33,050 nt of DNA from Pseudomonadota bacterium (GTDB lineage Bacteria; Pseudomonadota; Gammaproteobacteria; Xanthomonadales; Rhodanobacteraceae): contig JAJXYE010000002.1 in NCBI GenBank assembly GCA_021780735.1, positions 1 to 33,050 on the forward strand, given 5' to 3'. The notes beneath the pieces were generated by a model. The model was not told the origin of the DNA. It ran no database searches and worked only from the letters and a program-made list of their open reading frames with translations. How positions within the stretch are numbered: position 1 is the first letter of the stretch; each line of letters begins with the position of its first letter. A program made the translations under genes and the position numbers. This document shows positions 1 through 10,192 of the stretch, piece after piece.

Positions 1-2
1 CT

Positions 3-503
3 TCAGAACGTCAAAGTGACGGTCAGGGTATCGGTGTAAGTGCCAGCGCCCACATCCTGGCCACCGGGCAACTGTCCGTACATGGTGCCGGTGAATGTCG
101 TGCCGCTCGGGTAGCCGCCGGAATTGCCGCACGGCGATCCCGAACCCCTGCCGTAGCACGCGTAAAGGTAGTAGCTGCCGCCGGTGCCGTTGCCCAGAAT
201 CGCCGTGTAACCGGAATCCGCATAGACGTTGTAGCCGAGACTCTGGCCGGCGCGCACCAGGGTGCGGTTGCTGTAAGTTCCGCTGCTGCCGGTGGACAAG
301 GTTACGCTGACGGTGTCTCCCTTGCCGGTGTTCGTGCAGGTGAAGCTGATGCTGCCGTTTGCGGTCACCGCGGCGCTCGAGGTCGGGTCGTAGCTGCCGA
401 AATTTATACTGGTTGCGCTCAATGTGCAGGTGGCGGCGTGTACGGGTGAGAAAAGCACCCCGATGCCAAGCAGTAGCGTGCACCGCAGAACGGGGGTTTT
501 CAT
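3..503 (-). CDS. Csu-type (spore coat U domain) fimbrial subunit, possibly tip/minor subunit
   Basis: 166 aa ORF with signal peptide; CTLSATSINFGSYDPTSSAAVTANGSISFTCT and C-terminal GTYTDTLTVTLTF are typical of SCPU-domain pilins; start overlaps the usher stop (ATGA). Confidence 0.85.
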   Translation of the reverse strand: MKTPVLRCTLLLGIGVLFSPVHAATCTLSATSINFGSYDPTSSAAVTANGSISFTCTNTGKGDTVSVTLSTGSSGTYSNRTLVRAGQSLGYNVYADSGYTAILGNGTGGSYYLYACYGRGSGSPCGNSGGYPSGTTFTGTMYGQLPGGQDVGAGTYTDTLTVTLTF

Positions 504-2794
504 GGTGTCGCTCCGGCGCTGCGGATGCAGCCGATCCTGCCGAGGCTGGTCAGCGGGCGCGTGTTGGTGGGCATGCGGAAGCTGCAGCTCACCGCGCCAT
601 TCGATGTCTCGGCTTGCAGAGTGTAATGGCCCGCCGGCAGATCGGAGAAATAGAAGCTTCCATCCAGTCCGACCAGGGTCTTCATCGGCTTGCCCTTCAC
701 CTGCAGCGTGGCACTGCCGTATTTCACCGGCTTGTCATCCAGCGTCAGCTCGCCGCGTGCTGCATGAAGCGCGTGCACACCAAAACGCACGATGGTTCCG
801 CCCAGGCGAGGCACACTGATCACCTGGTCAGTGGCATCGATCTGGTATTGCAATGGCACACTGCTCTGGTCGATGCCGACCTTGTTCGCCTGGTAGGGCA
901 GCAAGGTGGTCACCAGCAGATTGCCATTGGCGTCGGTCTTCCCGATCGGCTGGTTCTCGCGGGTGATTTCCACGCCGCTCATGCCTGGTGTCTGTACCAG
1001 CGCGTAGCCACCCTGCAGCGCGCGACCTGCGAACAGATGATCGTCCATTGCCACCACGCTGCCGGAAACCAGCAAGTTGCCGTCGGACTGGTTGCCGAAG
1101 CGCTGCCCGGTGAGTTGCACCAGACCGTACCGTCCCTGGTAGTCCAGCTGGCCGATGCCGAAGCTGCCGTCATTGCCGTTCTGCACATTGACGTTGTAGC
1201 CCCAGCCGCTGTCGGTGGGCAGCGAATGCTGGGCGGAAAAGCCGTAGCTGTTGCCGGTGCTGGCGTCATGCGCGGCGTTGAAGCCGATGCTGCTGCGCCC
1301 GAACGGAATCACCAGATTGAACAGCAGCTGATTGTCGCTGGTTCCGGGATGATTGAGCTGACGGTTGAGGCTCAGCGTGAATATCGCGCCAGGCAGGTTG
1401 ACCGAGCTGTTGAGGCCGATGTTGCGCTGGCGCGTACCGTCGGCATAGAGCGTGTCGCCGGCGCTGAGTTGCATGTTCAGGCGGGCTACGGGTGCCCAGC
1501 CTGCGCTGGCATAACCCAGGCGGCGTGCCCGGAACGACGCGGGAAGCAATTCGTCGCCGATCCGGCGGTAGCCGCTGGAATAGACCTGCACCCCCGCCGC
1601 AAAGTTGAAGAAGCGATTGTTGTATTGGAACGCCAGCGAACTGCCGTGTCCATGCACGCCACCGGCATCGCTGCCGGCCAGCGCAGTACTCAGAATGCCG
1701 ACGGGAAGACGCAGGTTGAGCGAGGAGCCGGCATTGACCAGGCCACGTTCCGCTTCGACCCGGTAGCCGGCGGTCACATTGTCGCTGAAGCCGTAATTCT
1801 GGCGGGCCAGCAATACCGGGCGACCCGTGTCGTAGCTGTTGCCCAGGGTCGAGGTTCGTTCGACGCCTAGCTGATAGGCGTAATCGCTCAGGCCCCGCGC
1901 CAGCATCTGGCTGGCGCCGTAATAGTTCTGCTGCAGGACGCTGGTGCCGCCAAACGGATCCTGCACCACCACGCGCACATTGTTCGCGCCGGCGCCCAGG
2001 CCGAGGCTGGCCAGGTTGAACGGACCGGCAGGAACCTGGCGTTGACCGACCAGTACGCCGTTCTCATAGATGCTGACCGTGCCCGGCGCCTGCAACAGTC
2101 CGCTGATCGTCGGCTGCGGATAGGTGATCAGGTAGGGATCGAGATCGTACGCGCGAGCGACCCCAAAGCCGCCGAGCAGGGCCGTGCCGCCCAGTCCGTC
2201 GCTGGAATAGGCGTACTGGTCGCCGATCGTCCAGCGCTGATTGCGGTCGGTGTCGTCGTATTCCAGGCGGGACAGGCCGCGGGAAAAGCCCTGGGTCGGG
2301 TTCCATGACGGATTGGAGTGCAGCAGCCATCGACCATAGGCATAACCCGCGTCCAGGTAGGCGGAAACATTGTTCTGGCCGCTGCCGACAGTCAGCGCAT
2401 AGTTGACGAAGGCGCTGGGTACGGCGGTGGGAAGCAGTCTCGCCCGGCGCGGCCTCAGGTCGACCTGATGGTTGTCGTAGGCCGTGGCCGGGAGTGCCAC
2501 GTTCAGGCGCCCGGCGCCGACATCCAGCTGTATCTTGCTTCCGCGGTCATAAGTGCTGAGATCGATGAATTTTCTTGATCCGATCGTTTGCTCCGGCAGG
2601 CCGTGCAGCGGCAGCAGTGCCCGCTTGAGCGCATCCTCATCTACCAGGATGTGCTGATTGCGCACGACGACGAAGGCGGTGCCATGGCAGCTATCGTTGA
2701 CGCACAACTCCAGCAGCATGCGATCTGGTTGTGCCATCAGCGGACTGGACGCGAGCAGGGCGATGGCGATCAGGGTGAGCTTTTGCCCTCGCAT
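500..2794 (-). CDS. Fimbrial biogenesis outer membrane usher protein
   Basis: Usher features (LNVALPATAYDNHQVDLRPRRARLLPTAVPSAFVNYALT, GPFNLASLGLGAGANNVRVVVQDPFGGTSVLQQNYYG); likely start MRGQKLTLIAIALLASSPLMAQ (signal peptide) inside the longer ORF 500..2881. Confidence 0.9.
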   Translation of the reverse strand: MRGQKLTLIAIALLASSPLMAQPDRMLLELCVNDSCHGTAFVVVRNQHILVDEDALKRALLPLHGLPEQTIGSRKFIDLSTYDRGSKIQLDVGAGRLNVALPATAYDNHQVDLRPRRARLLPTAVPSAFVNYALTVGSGQNNVSAYLDAGYAYGRWLLHSNPSWNPTQGFSRGLSRLEYDDTDRNQRWTIGDQYAYSSDGLGGTALLGGFGVARAYDLDPYLITYPQPTISGLLQAPGTVSIYENGVLVGQRQVPAGPFNLASLGLGAGANNVRVVVQDPFGGTSVLQQNYYGASQMLARGLSDYAYQLGVERTSTLGNSYDTGRPVLLARQNYGFSDNVTAGYRVEAERGLVNAGSSLNLRLPVGILSTALAGSDAGGVHGHGSSLAFQYNNRFFNFAAGVQVYSSGYRRIGDELLPASFRARRLGYASAGWAPVARLNMQLSAGDTLYADGTRQRNIGLNSSVNLPGAIFTLSLNRQLNHPGTSDNQLLFNLVIPFGRSSIGFNAAHDASTGNSYGFSAQHSLPTDSGWGYNVNVQNGNDGSFGIGQLDYQGRYGLVQLTGQRFGNQSDGNLLVSGSVVAMDDHLFAGRALQGGYALVQTPGMSGVEITRENQPIGKTDANGNLLVTTLLPYQANKVGIDQSSVPLQYQIDATDQVISVPRLGGTIVRFGVHALHAARGELTLDDKPVKYGSATLQVKGKPMKTLVGLDGSFYFSDLPAGHYTLQAETSNGAVSCSFRMPTNTRPLTSLGRIGCIRSAGATP

Positions 2795-3552
2795 GCCTCG
2801 GCGCCTCTCGTGATGGGGTAGGGTGGCGAGGTGATCGCCAGGCTCGACCAGGACATTGAGACCGAAGCTGCCTGTGGACAACTGGTGGCTGGCAGTTTCA
2901 CGCGCAAGAACCAGGTGCCGCCGGCCAGCACGTAGTTCTCCACTTCATCGTGCTTGCCGAGCACATGGCCGGTGCGGTCGGAAACGCTGACCTTGACGCT
3001 CTGCGCATCCAGCCGCTGGGTACCGTCGTTGCCGATGCCAAGCTCCAGCACGCCTTTGCGCAGACCTGCCGATCGCAGCACGGGGACGCGCTTGGGTGCG
3101 GCCGGTTCGTCGAACACCGGCAGACTGACCTGGGTCAGTACTTTGATCTCGGGCCGAGTGGCCTGCTTCCCGTCGCCGAGGTTGGGCAGTTCGTCAATCA
3201 AGAGGCGATAACTGGTTTCGCTCGCGCCAGCATCGACCAGGCTGCCGACACGCATCTGCAAACTCTTGCCGGGCGCCACTTCGAGCAACTCGGGAGTCAC
3301 AATCAGGTCGTCGCTCGGGGTGAGCTTCCATTGACCATCGGGCTGCATGGTCCAGAGCATCGGTCGAACCTGCATGCGCAGCGGCGTGTCTCCGCTGTTG
3401 TTGACCGTGAGAATCGCTGCGCGGTGCCTGGCGTCCAGCTCGACTCGGATCGGACTGACCGAAAACGTGGCTGCACGTGCCACTGGCAGCGCTGCGAGCA
3501 AAAGCAGCGCTGCCAGGGTGTGTGTTGCAGCAACAATATGGCGACAGGTCAT
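2770..3552 (-). CDS. Periplasmic fimbrial chaperone, PapD-like
   Basis: Signal peptide, then ATFSVSPIRVELDARHRAAILTVNNSGDTPLRMQVRPMLW; sits between usher and pilin. Confidence 0.88.
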   Translation of the reverse strand: MTCRHIVAATHTLAALLLLAALPVARAATFSVSPIRVELDARHRAAILTVNNSGDTPLRMQVRPMLWTMQPDGQWKLTPSDDLIVTPELLEVAPGKSLQMRVGSLVDAGASETSYRLLIDELPNLGDGKQATRPEIKVLTQVSLPVFDEPAAPKRVPVLRSAGLRKGVLELGIGNDGTQRLDAQSVKVSVSDRTGHVLGKHDEVENYVLAGGTWFLRVKLPATSCPQAASVSMSWSSLAITSPPYPITRGAEACEGKSSP

Positions 3553-3613
3553 GACTTGGCTCCAAGGGTGGATGACGTCGAGTCAATCACGCCATTGGCC
3601 CTCGGCGACAGCA

Positions 3614-4123
3614 TCAGTACGTGACGGTGGCGACGACGCTGTCAGTGTAGCTGCCGGCAGGAACGTCCGCACCAGCCGGCAGTGAGCCGTAGGTCGGGAA
3701 GTTGAGCGCGGTGTTGACGCTGGCCGAGGTCTGCGACGCCGGACGATTCGCTGCGCCGGTGCCCCACTCGGTGGTGCCGCCGCTGGTCGTGTAGATATCG
3801 TACGGCAGCAGGCTGGCGCCGGACTTCATCTGACGAACGGGCGCTGCGGCAGTCGATCCGGTGCCGGGATTGTTGCCCTGGCCCAGTTCCACATAGACCA
3901 CGTCGCCCTTGGTGCACTTGGCGCTGACGTTGCCCGAGGCGGTCACGGCGGTGGCGGAGGTCGGGTCGTAATTGCCGAACGCGATGTTGGTGCTGCTGAT
4001 GACGCAGTTGTTGACGACGGTCGCGGTGACCTGGAAGGTGGTCGTCTGCGAGGCGGCCGACGCATTCATGGCGAAACCACCAAGGGCGACGAGGGCGACG
4101 GCGAGCAGGGTCTTCTTGAGCAT
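3614..4123 (-). CDS. Csu-type (SCPU domain) major pilin subunit
   Basis: Start MLKKTLLAVALVALGGFAMNASAAS (signal peptide); NNCVISSTNIAFGNYDPTSATAVTASGNVSAKC; C-terminal AGSYTDSVVATVTY; paralogous to 3..503. Confidence 0.87.
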   Translation of the reverse strand: MLKKTLLAVALVALGGFAMNASAASQTTTFQVTATVVNNCVISSTNIAFGNYDPTSATAVTASGNVSAKCTKGDVVYVELGQGNNPGTGSTAAAPVRQMKSGASLLPYDIYTTSGGTTEWGTGAANRPASQTSASVNTALNFPTYGSLPAGADVPAGSYTDSVVATVTY

Positions 4124-4192
4124 GATGAAATTCTCCGTGGGGTTTGGATGTTTGTGAGGGGCCTTAAGCAACCCGCGTGCCAAGAGTCCTTG

Positions 4193-4204
4193 GTAAACGT
4201 TTAC
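4193..4204. promoter_or_regulatory. 12-bp perfect palindrome GTAAACGTTTAC upstream of pilin
   Basis: Read directly; LacI/GalR-style central CG; about 70 bp upstream of the pilin ATG. Confidence 0.45.
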
Positions 4205-4293
4205 GCCAGCATCCAGGCCGATCGCGAAGGGCCAACAGAACAAGGCGCCGCAAGGGGTTTGCGGTGGCGATGCGGCATCCTGTAGGCGCTCCC

Positions 4294-4354
4294 TGACAAA
4301 TTATGGCAGTTAAAATTGCGAACTGCGTCACCTTTATACGACAGATTTGTCACC
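4294..4354. promoter_or_regulatory. Nested inverted repeats and direct GTCACC repeats upstream of the pilus operon
   Basis: TGACAAAT (4294-4301)/ATTTGTCA (4345-4352); GCAGTT (4306-4311)/AACTGC (4321-4326); GTCACC at 4327 and 4349, spaced 22 bp. Confidence 0.35.
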
Positions 4355-4399
4355 TGACCTTCACAGTTTTTGCCCTGCCAGTCCTCCCGCATCAAAACA

Positions 4400-4463
4400 T
4401 GTCAAGCTTGCTTGACATGATTGAGCCGCCCGCCTATCCTGCGAATGTCAAGTTCGCTTGACA
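4400..4463 (+). promoter_or_regulatory. Sigma70-like promoter with twin palindromic operators
   Basis: TGTCAAGCTTGCTTGACA (4400-4417) contains -35 TTGACA (4412-4417); 17-bp spacer; -10 TATCCT (4435-4440); second palindrome TGTCAAGTTCGCTTGACA (4446-4463) at the expected start site. Confidence 0.75.
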
Positions 4464-4610
4464 CAAGGGCGCGGGATTCCGCAATCGCATGTTCCTTTTG
4501 TGCAGCGGGTCTGGCCGCGCCGCTCCGCCGCCCCTGGCCGAGTGCAGGGTGCGCCGTCGCCATGCCGGCATCTCCCGGACGGCAGTCTGAAATCACTTCG
4601 AGGTCTTTAC

Positions 4611-5240
4611 ATGAAACGTCTTTCGAACCGGCAGTATCAATGGGGAGCCATGCTTTCCATGACCGCTTACGTCGCGCTGGTGCTGCTGGTATGGCCGTTG
4701 GCCCGTGAGGTCGACGGACTGGTGTTCAAGCTGTTGCTTGCGCTGACTCCAGTCTTGCCGATGCTCTACCTGTTCGCGCTGATGGCACGACGCATCCGCG
4801 ACAGCGATGAACTGCAGCAGCGCATGCATCTGGTCGCGTTGGGCATCGCGACGCTCATTACCGGTGCGTGGAGTCTGGTCGGCGGGTTTCTTTCGGCCGC
4901 GCATGTACTGACCCTTGATGGCTCGATCCTGATCTGGGTGTTCCCGGTGATGCTCGCCAGCTATGACGTCGCCCGCATGATCCTGGTGCGTCGTTACGGC
5001 GGTGACATGCTTGCCTGCGACGCAGACGCCAGTGTGCCGATGCATGTCCGCACCTTCGTGGCCGCCATCCTCATGGCTGCCATCGCGGTGTTCGCCCATG
5101 TGAAACATGACGACCTCGCCTGGGGCATGTTCACCGGGATGGCGCTGGTCTTCGTTGCTTTCGGCGTGCTGCTGCTGATTCGCCGCCGGCGTCGTAGCCG
5201 GGCGAGCCAGGGTCGCGATGACGCGGTGGCATCGCGATGA
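4611..5240 (+). CDS. Uncharacterised multi-spanning membrane protein
   Basis: MKRLSNRQYQWGAMLSMTAYVALVLLVWPLA; several hydrophobic helices; precedes XRE regulator; the longer ORF from 4458 overlaps the promoter/operator so is unlikely to be the real start. Confidence 0.8.
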   Translation: MKRLSNRQYQWGAMLSMTAYVALVLLVWPLAREVDGLVFKLLLALTPVLPMLYLFALMARRIRDSDELQQRMHLVALGIATLITGAWSLVGGFLSAAHVLTLDGSILIWVFPVMLASYDVARMILVRRYGGDMLACDADASVPMHVRTFVAAILMAAIAVFAHVKHDDLAWGMFTGMALVFVAFGVLLLIRRRRRSRASQGRDDAVASR

Positions 5241-5309
5241 GCCGCCAGGTCTCGAATTCAACGGGCGCACTGATGGCCATGCGCAAGGTTCACCGGTGCG
5301 GTCGCAGCC

Positions 5310-5510
5310 ATGCTTAACCACGTGCGTGAACTGCGCAGTGCGCGAACCTGGTCGCAGGCTGATCTGGCCGAACGGCTGGACGTATCGCGGCAGACCATCA
5401 ACGCGATCGAAACCGGCAAATACGATCCCAGCCTGCCGCTGGCATTCAAGATTGCGCGCTTGTTCGGGCAATCGATCGAAACCATTTTCGAACCGGGGAC
5501 TGACGTGTGA
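5310..5510 (+). CDS. Small XRE-family HTH transcriptional regulator
   Basis: MLNHVRELRSARTWSQADLAERLDVSRQTINAIETGKYDPSLPLAFKIARLFGQSIETIFEP: HTH_3 domain, 66 aa. Confidence 0.93.
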   Translation: MLNHVRELRSARTWSQADLAERLDVSRQTINAIETGKYDPSLPLAFKIARLFGQSIETIFEPGTDV

Positions 5511-7071
5511 ACATGAAAACCCGATCACGCATGGGCGTGGTGGTGGCCATCGCCGTGGCGATCTTCGAGGGCCAGCACGCCACCCATCACCGCGGCACGG
5601 GTGACGCGCCGTCGGCTATCGCGCCGGCCGCCGCCAGCGCCAGACCGGTTCCGGCCACGCGCGCTACCTGGACCCTAGGCCGGGTGACGCTGACCCGCTG
5701 CGAACTTGCGCAGCCGAACAGTGGCCTGAGCACGGCGGCGTGGTGTGCACGTTTCCCCGTACCGGAAAACCGCGACGATCCGCACAGCCGCATGATCAAG
5801 CTGAGGCTCGCCGTGTTGCGTTCACGGGCGCAGGTGGCGGACAAGGACTTGCTGGTATTTCTCGCTGGCGGCCCGGGTCAGGCCGCGACGGAGTCGGCCG
5901 CCAGCGTGGCTGCGGTACTGCAGCCGCTGCTTGCGCATCGCCATGTGCTGCTGCTCGATCAGCGCGGCACCGGTGGCTCGAATGCACTGACCTGCAAGGA
6001 CGCCGCCACGCTGGCGCCGGATGAAGACAGCCATTTCGATGCGCCAAGCATGCGCGACCAGGCCGCAGACTGCCTGCGCCAACTCGCCGGCCATGCCGAC
6101 CCACGCTACTACACCACCACCATCGCGGCGCGCGACCTGGAGGACGTGCGCAAGGCGCTCGGCTCCCCGCCGTTCGACCTGCTTGGCGTGTCCTATGGCA
6201 CCCGGATGGCGCAGCAGTACCTGATGCATTACCCGGATGCGGTACGCAGCGTGGTGCTGGACAGCGTGGTGCCGAACTCACAGGCGCTGGGTGAGGACTT
6301 TGCGCGCAACCTGGATGACACGCTGACTGCACAGTTCGCCCGTTGCAGCGCCGAACCTGCCTGCCGGCAGAAATTCGGCAATCCGGATCAGACCCTGTAT
6401 CAGCTGCGTGATGCGCTGCGCGCGAATCCCCATCAGGTGACCTTCCGCGACCCTGACAGCTACCAGAGCGTCAAGCGGGTGCTGAACGAGAACGCGTTGG
6501 CCAGCGTGGTGCGCATGTTTGCCTACACGCCGCAGACCGCCGCCCTGCTGCCGCTATCAATCGACGCGGCGGCGCATGGCGATGTCGGTCCGCTGCTGGG
6601 GCAGGCCAGGATCCTGTCCGGCAATCTGGCCGAGCTGGCCGCCAGCGGCATGCAGTATTCGGTGATCTGCAGCGAGGATGCGGACATGCTGGTGCCGCGT
6701 CCGCAGGATGCCGACACCATCCTCGGCACGCACATGATTGACGCCTTGAAGGCGGTCTGTTCGGTGTGGCCCAAGGGCACGCGCCCGGCAGATTTCCACA
6801 TGCCGCTCAGGACGGACAAGCCGGTGCTGCTGCTGGCGGGTCAGTACGACCCGGTGACGCCGCCGCGGTATGCCGACGAAGTGGCGAAGGAGCTGCCGAA
6901 TGCCCGCGTGCTGGTGCTCAACGGCCAGGCCCACAGCGTGATGGCTGCCGGATGCGCGCCACGGCTGATCCGGCACTTCGTCGAGAAACTCGATCCGAAA
7001 ACCATGGATGCCAGCTGCCTGAAGCGGCTGCGACCCACCCCGATCTTCATCGATTTCAACGGAGCCACGCC

Positions 7072-7075
<4 letters not shown>
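5507..7075 (+). CDS. Alpha/beta hydrolase, S33/TAP-like peptidase, probably exported
   Basis: N-terminal hydrophobic segment; FLAGGPGQA; nucleophile elbow GVSYG; C-terminal PVLLLAGQYDPVTPPRYA and GQAHSVM; GTG start overlapping XRE stop (or ATG at 5513). Confidence 0.85.
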
Positions 7076-7802
<727 letters not shown>

Positions 7803-7806
<4 letters not shown>

Positions 7807-9008
7807 ACACGCCGAGCGGAAAGCTTCCGCAGCGCAGTGCCTTGGTCACGGTATTCCTGAAGGAGATCAGGGAGAACCTGCGCGATCGCCGCACCCTGAT
7901 CAGCGCCTTCCTGACCGGTCCACTGCTCGGCCCGATCCTGCTGGTAATGCTGCTCAACATCGCGCTGAACCGTGAACTGGACAAGGCCGAACAGCCACTG
8001 TCGGTGCCGGTGATCGGTGCCGGCTACGCGCCGAACCTGCTTGACGCACTCAGGGCAGGGGGCGTCGTGCCGAGGCCTGCCGTGGCCGATCCGGCACAGG
8101 CCGTGCGCAAGCAGGATGCCGACGTGGTACTGCGCATTGCGCCGGACTACGGCAAGGCCTGGCGACAGGGCGAACCGGTGCAGGTGGAGCTGTTCTACGA
8201 CTCTTCGCAACGTGAAGCCGGCACGGCGGTGGAGCGCGTTGCCAGGCTGCTCGAGGGCTATTCACGGGAACAGGGTGCGATGCGCCTGGTCGCGCGCGGG
8301 TTGTCTCCAGCCACGGCGTGGCCGCTGCACGTGGCCAGGCGCGATCAGGCCACGCCGCAGGCGCGGGCAGTGCTGCTGTTCGCGATGCTGCCGTACTTCT
8401 TCGTCATCACCATCTTCATGGGTGGCATGTATCTGGCGATTGACCTGACTGCCGGCGAGCGTGAGCGGCAGTCGCTGGAGCCGCTGTTCGCCAACCCAGT
8501 GCCGCGCTGGAAGATCCTGTGCGGCAAGCTGGCGGCGATCTGTGCGTTTTCCATCATGAGCCTGCTGATCACGCTGCTGGCTTTCGCCGTGGTCGGGCGA
8601 TTCATTCCTGCTGCGAAGATCGGCATGGAGCTGGATCTTGGCCTGCATTTCGCAGCACATGTGGTGCTGCTGATGCTGCCGTTGGTGCTGCTGCTGGCCG
8701 TGCTGCAGTCGATGGTGGCGGCATTCGCCAAGAGCTATCGCGAGGCGCAGACCTATATCTCGTTGCTGATGCTGGTGCCGCTGATCCCCAGCGCCGCGCT
8801 GTCGTTCCTGCCGATCAAGGCGCAGCCCTGGATGTACGCGGTGCCTCTGCTGGGGCAGAACCTGGGCATCATGCAGCTGCTGCGCGGCGACGGAGTCAGT
8901 GGCGTACAGCTTGGCTGGTGCCTTGCCGGCAGCACCCTGGCAGCCCTGCTCGCCGTGCTGGTGACCGTTCAGTTGTACCGTTCCGAGAAGCTGGCCATTT
9001 CCAGCTGA
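7803..9008 (+). CDS. ABC-2 type permease, NatB-like
   Basis: MNTPSGKLPQRSALVTVFLKEIRENLRDRRTLISAFL; GERERQSLEPLFANPVPRWKILCGKLAA; C-terminal TM helices; ATGA overlap with ATPase gene. Confidence 0.9.
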
Positions 9009-9060
9009 TCCGAGTGCCCCTGCACGGGGCGGGGAGCGCCTGCCCTGCGCGGAGGAGGGA

Positions 9061-9387
9061 TCAGCGTGGCGGCGCGGTCAGTTCGCGGGCGTTGAGGTAG
9101 CCGTGGTGGTGGCGGTCGAGCTTGCGGAACTGCCGCCGCAGGTTGTCCTGATATGCCTTCAACGTGATCGGGCGACCACGGTCACCGGGCAGTTCATTGA
9201 CCTCCAGCACGCCGTCGTGGTTGACGTCGATTCGCGCGAAGCCCTGACTCATGTAGGACACGTACTCGGCTTCGCTGACCCTGCCATCGCCATTGCTGTC
9301 AAACATCTGCAGATAGGCCGTGCGCGAATCCTGCGCCAGCGCGACAAGGGGCAGCAGCAGGGCGGCGCCGATCAGCAGTTGCCGCAT
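9061..9387 (-). CDS. Secreted/periplasmic EF-hand domain protein
   Basis: Start [19 protein letters not shown] inside longer ORF; EF loops DSNGDGRVSEAE, DVNHDGVLEVNE and degenerate DRHHHGYLNARE. Confidence 0.82.
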   Translation of the reverse strand: MRQLLIGAALLLPLVALAQDSRTAYLQMFDSNGDGRVSEAEYVSYMSQGFARIDVNHDGVLEVNELPGDRGRPITLKAYQDNLRRQFRKLDRHHHGYLNARELTAPPR

Positions 9388-9989
9388 CAGCGGATGCCAC
9401 CATGGATGCCGATGAATTGCAGGAACTCGGCACGGGTACGCGCGTCCTCGCGGAACGTTCCGAGCATCTGGCTGGTGACCATCGACACGCCGCGCTTGTG
9501 CACGCCGCGGGTGGTCATGCATTCGTGGCTGGCATCGATCACCACGGCCACACCGGCCGGCTGCAGGGTGTCCTGGATGCACTGCGCGATCTGCGCGGTA
9601 AGCTTCTCCTGCACCTGAAAGCGGCGTGCGTAGCCTTCGACCACGCGTGCCAGCTTGCTGATCCCGACCACCCGGTTGGTCGGCAGATAGCCAACATGGG
9701 CGCGGCCGATGATCGGCGCCATGTGATGCTCGCAATGGCTCTCGAACTCGATGTCGCGCAACACCACCATTTCGTCGTAACCCTCAACCTCCTTGAAGGT
9801 GCGCTTGAGGTAATCGGCCGGATCCTCCGCATAACCGGAGAACCAGTCACGGTAGGCCTTGACCACCCGTTTGGGCGTATCCAGCAGGCCTTCGCGCGCG
9901 GGGTCTTCGCCGGCCCAGCGCAACAAGGTGCGCACGGCTTCCTCGGCCTGTTGCTGGGTGACGTCGGAGGGCTTGGCGTGTTCGCTCAT
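9387..9989 (-). CDS. folE: GTP cyclohydrolase I
   Basis: [64 protein letters not shown]. Confidence 0.96.
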   Translation of the reverse strand: MSEHAKPSDVTQQQAEEAVRTLLRWAGEDPAREGLLDTPKRVVKAYRDWFSGYAEDPADYLKRTFKEVEGYDEMVVLRDIEFESHCEHHMAPIIGRAHVGYLPTNRVVGISKLARVVEGYARRFQVQEKLTAQIAQCIQDTLQPAGVAVVIDASHECMTTRGVHKRGVSMVTSQMLGTFREDARTRAEFLQFIGIHGGIR

Positions 9990-10192
9990 GCGGAGTCCTT
10001 GGGTAGATCAAGGCGAAAGTTTAGCCGGATCGTTGCCTCGACAGGCCGATCGGCGCGGGTGTGCCTGCCGAGCCCCGTGCGCCGGGGCCATCTGACAGCG
10101 CCAGTCATACGTGACGACGGATTCGCTGGATGCACGCGGGTGCGGGAAATATCTGCCGCCCGATTCGCCAAGGTAGTCGGTGCACCGTGCAT

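Noticed and set aside
359-1870. 503-aa plus-strand ORF opposite the usher
   Set aside because: Antisense of a well-supported usher gene
4305-4320. Sigma54-like GG...GC element (TGGCAGTTAAAATTGC)
   Set aside because: GG-GC spacing is 11 rather than 10 and a good sigma70-like promoter exists downstream for the plus-strand operon
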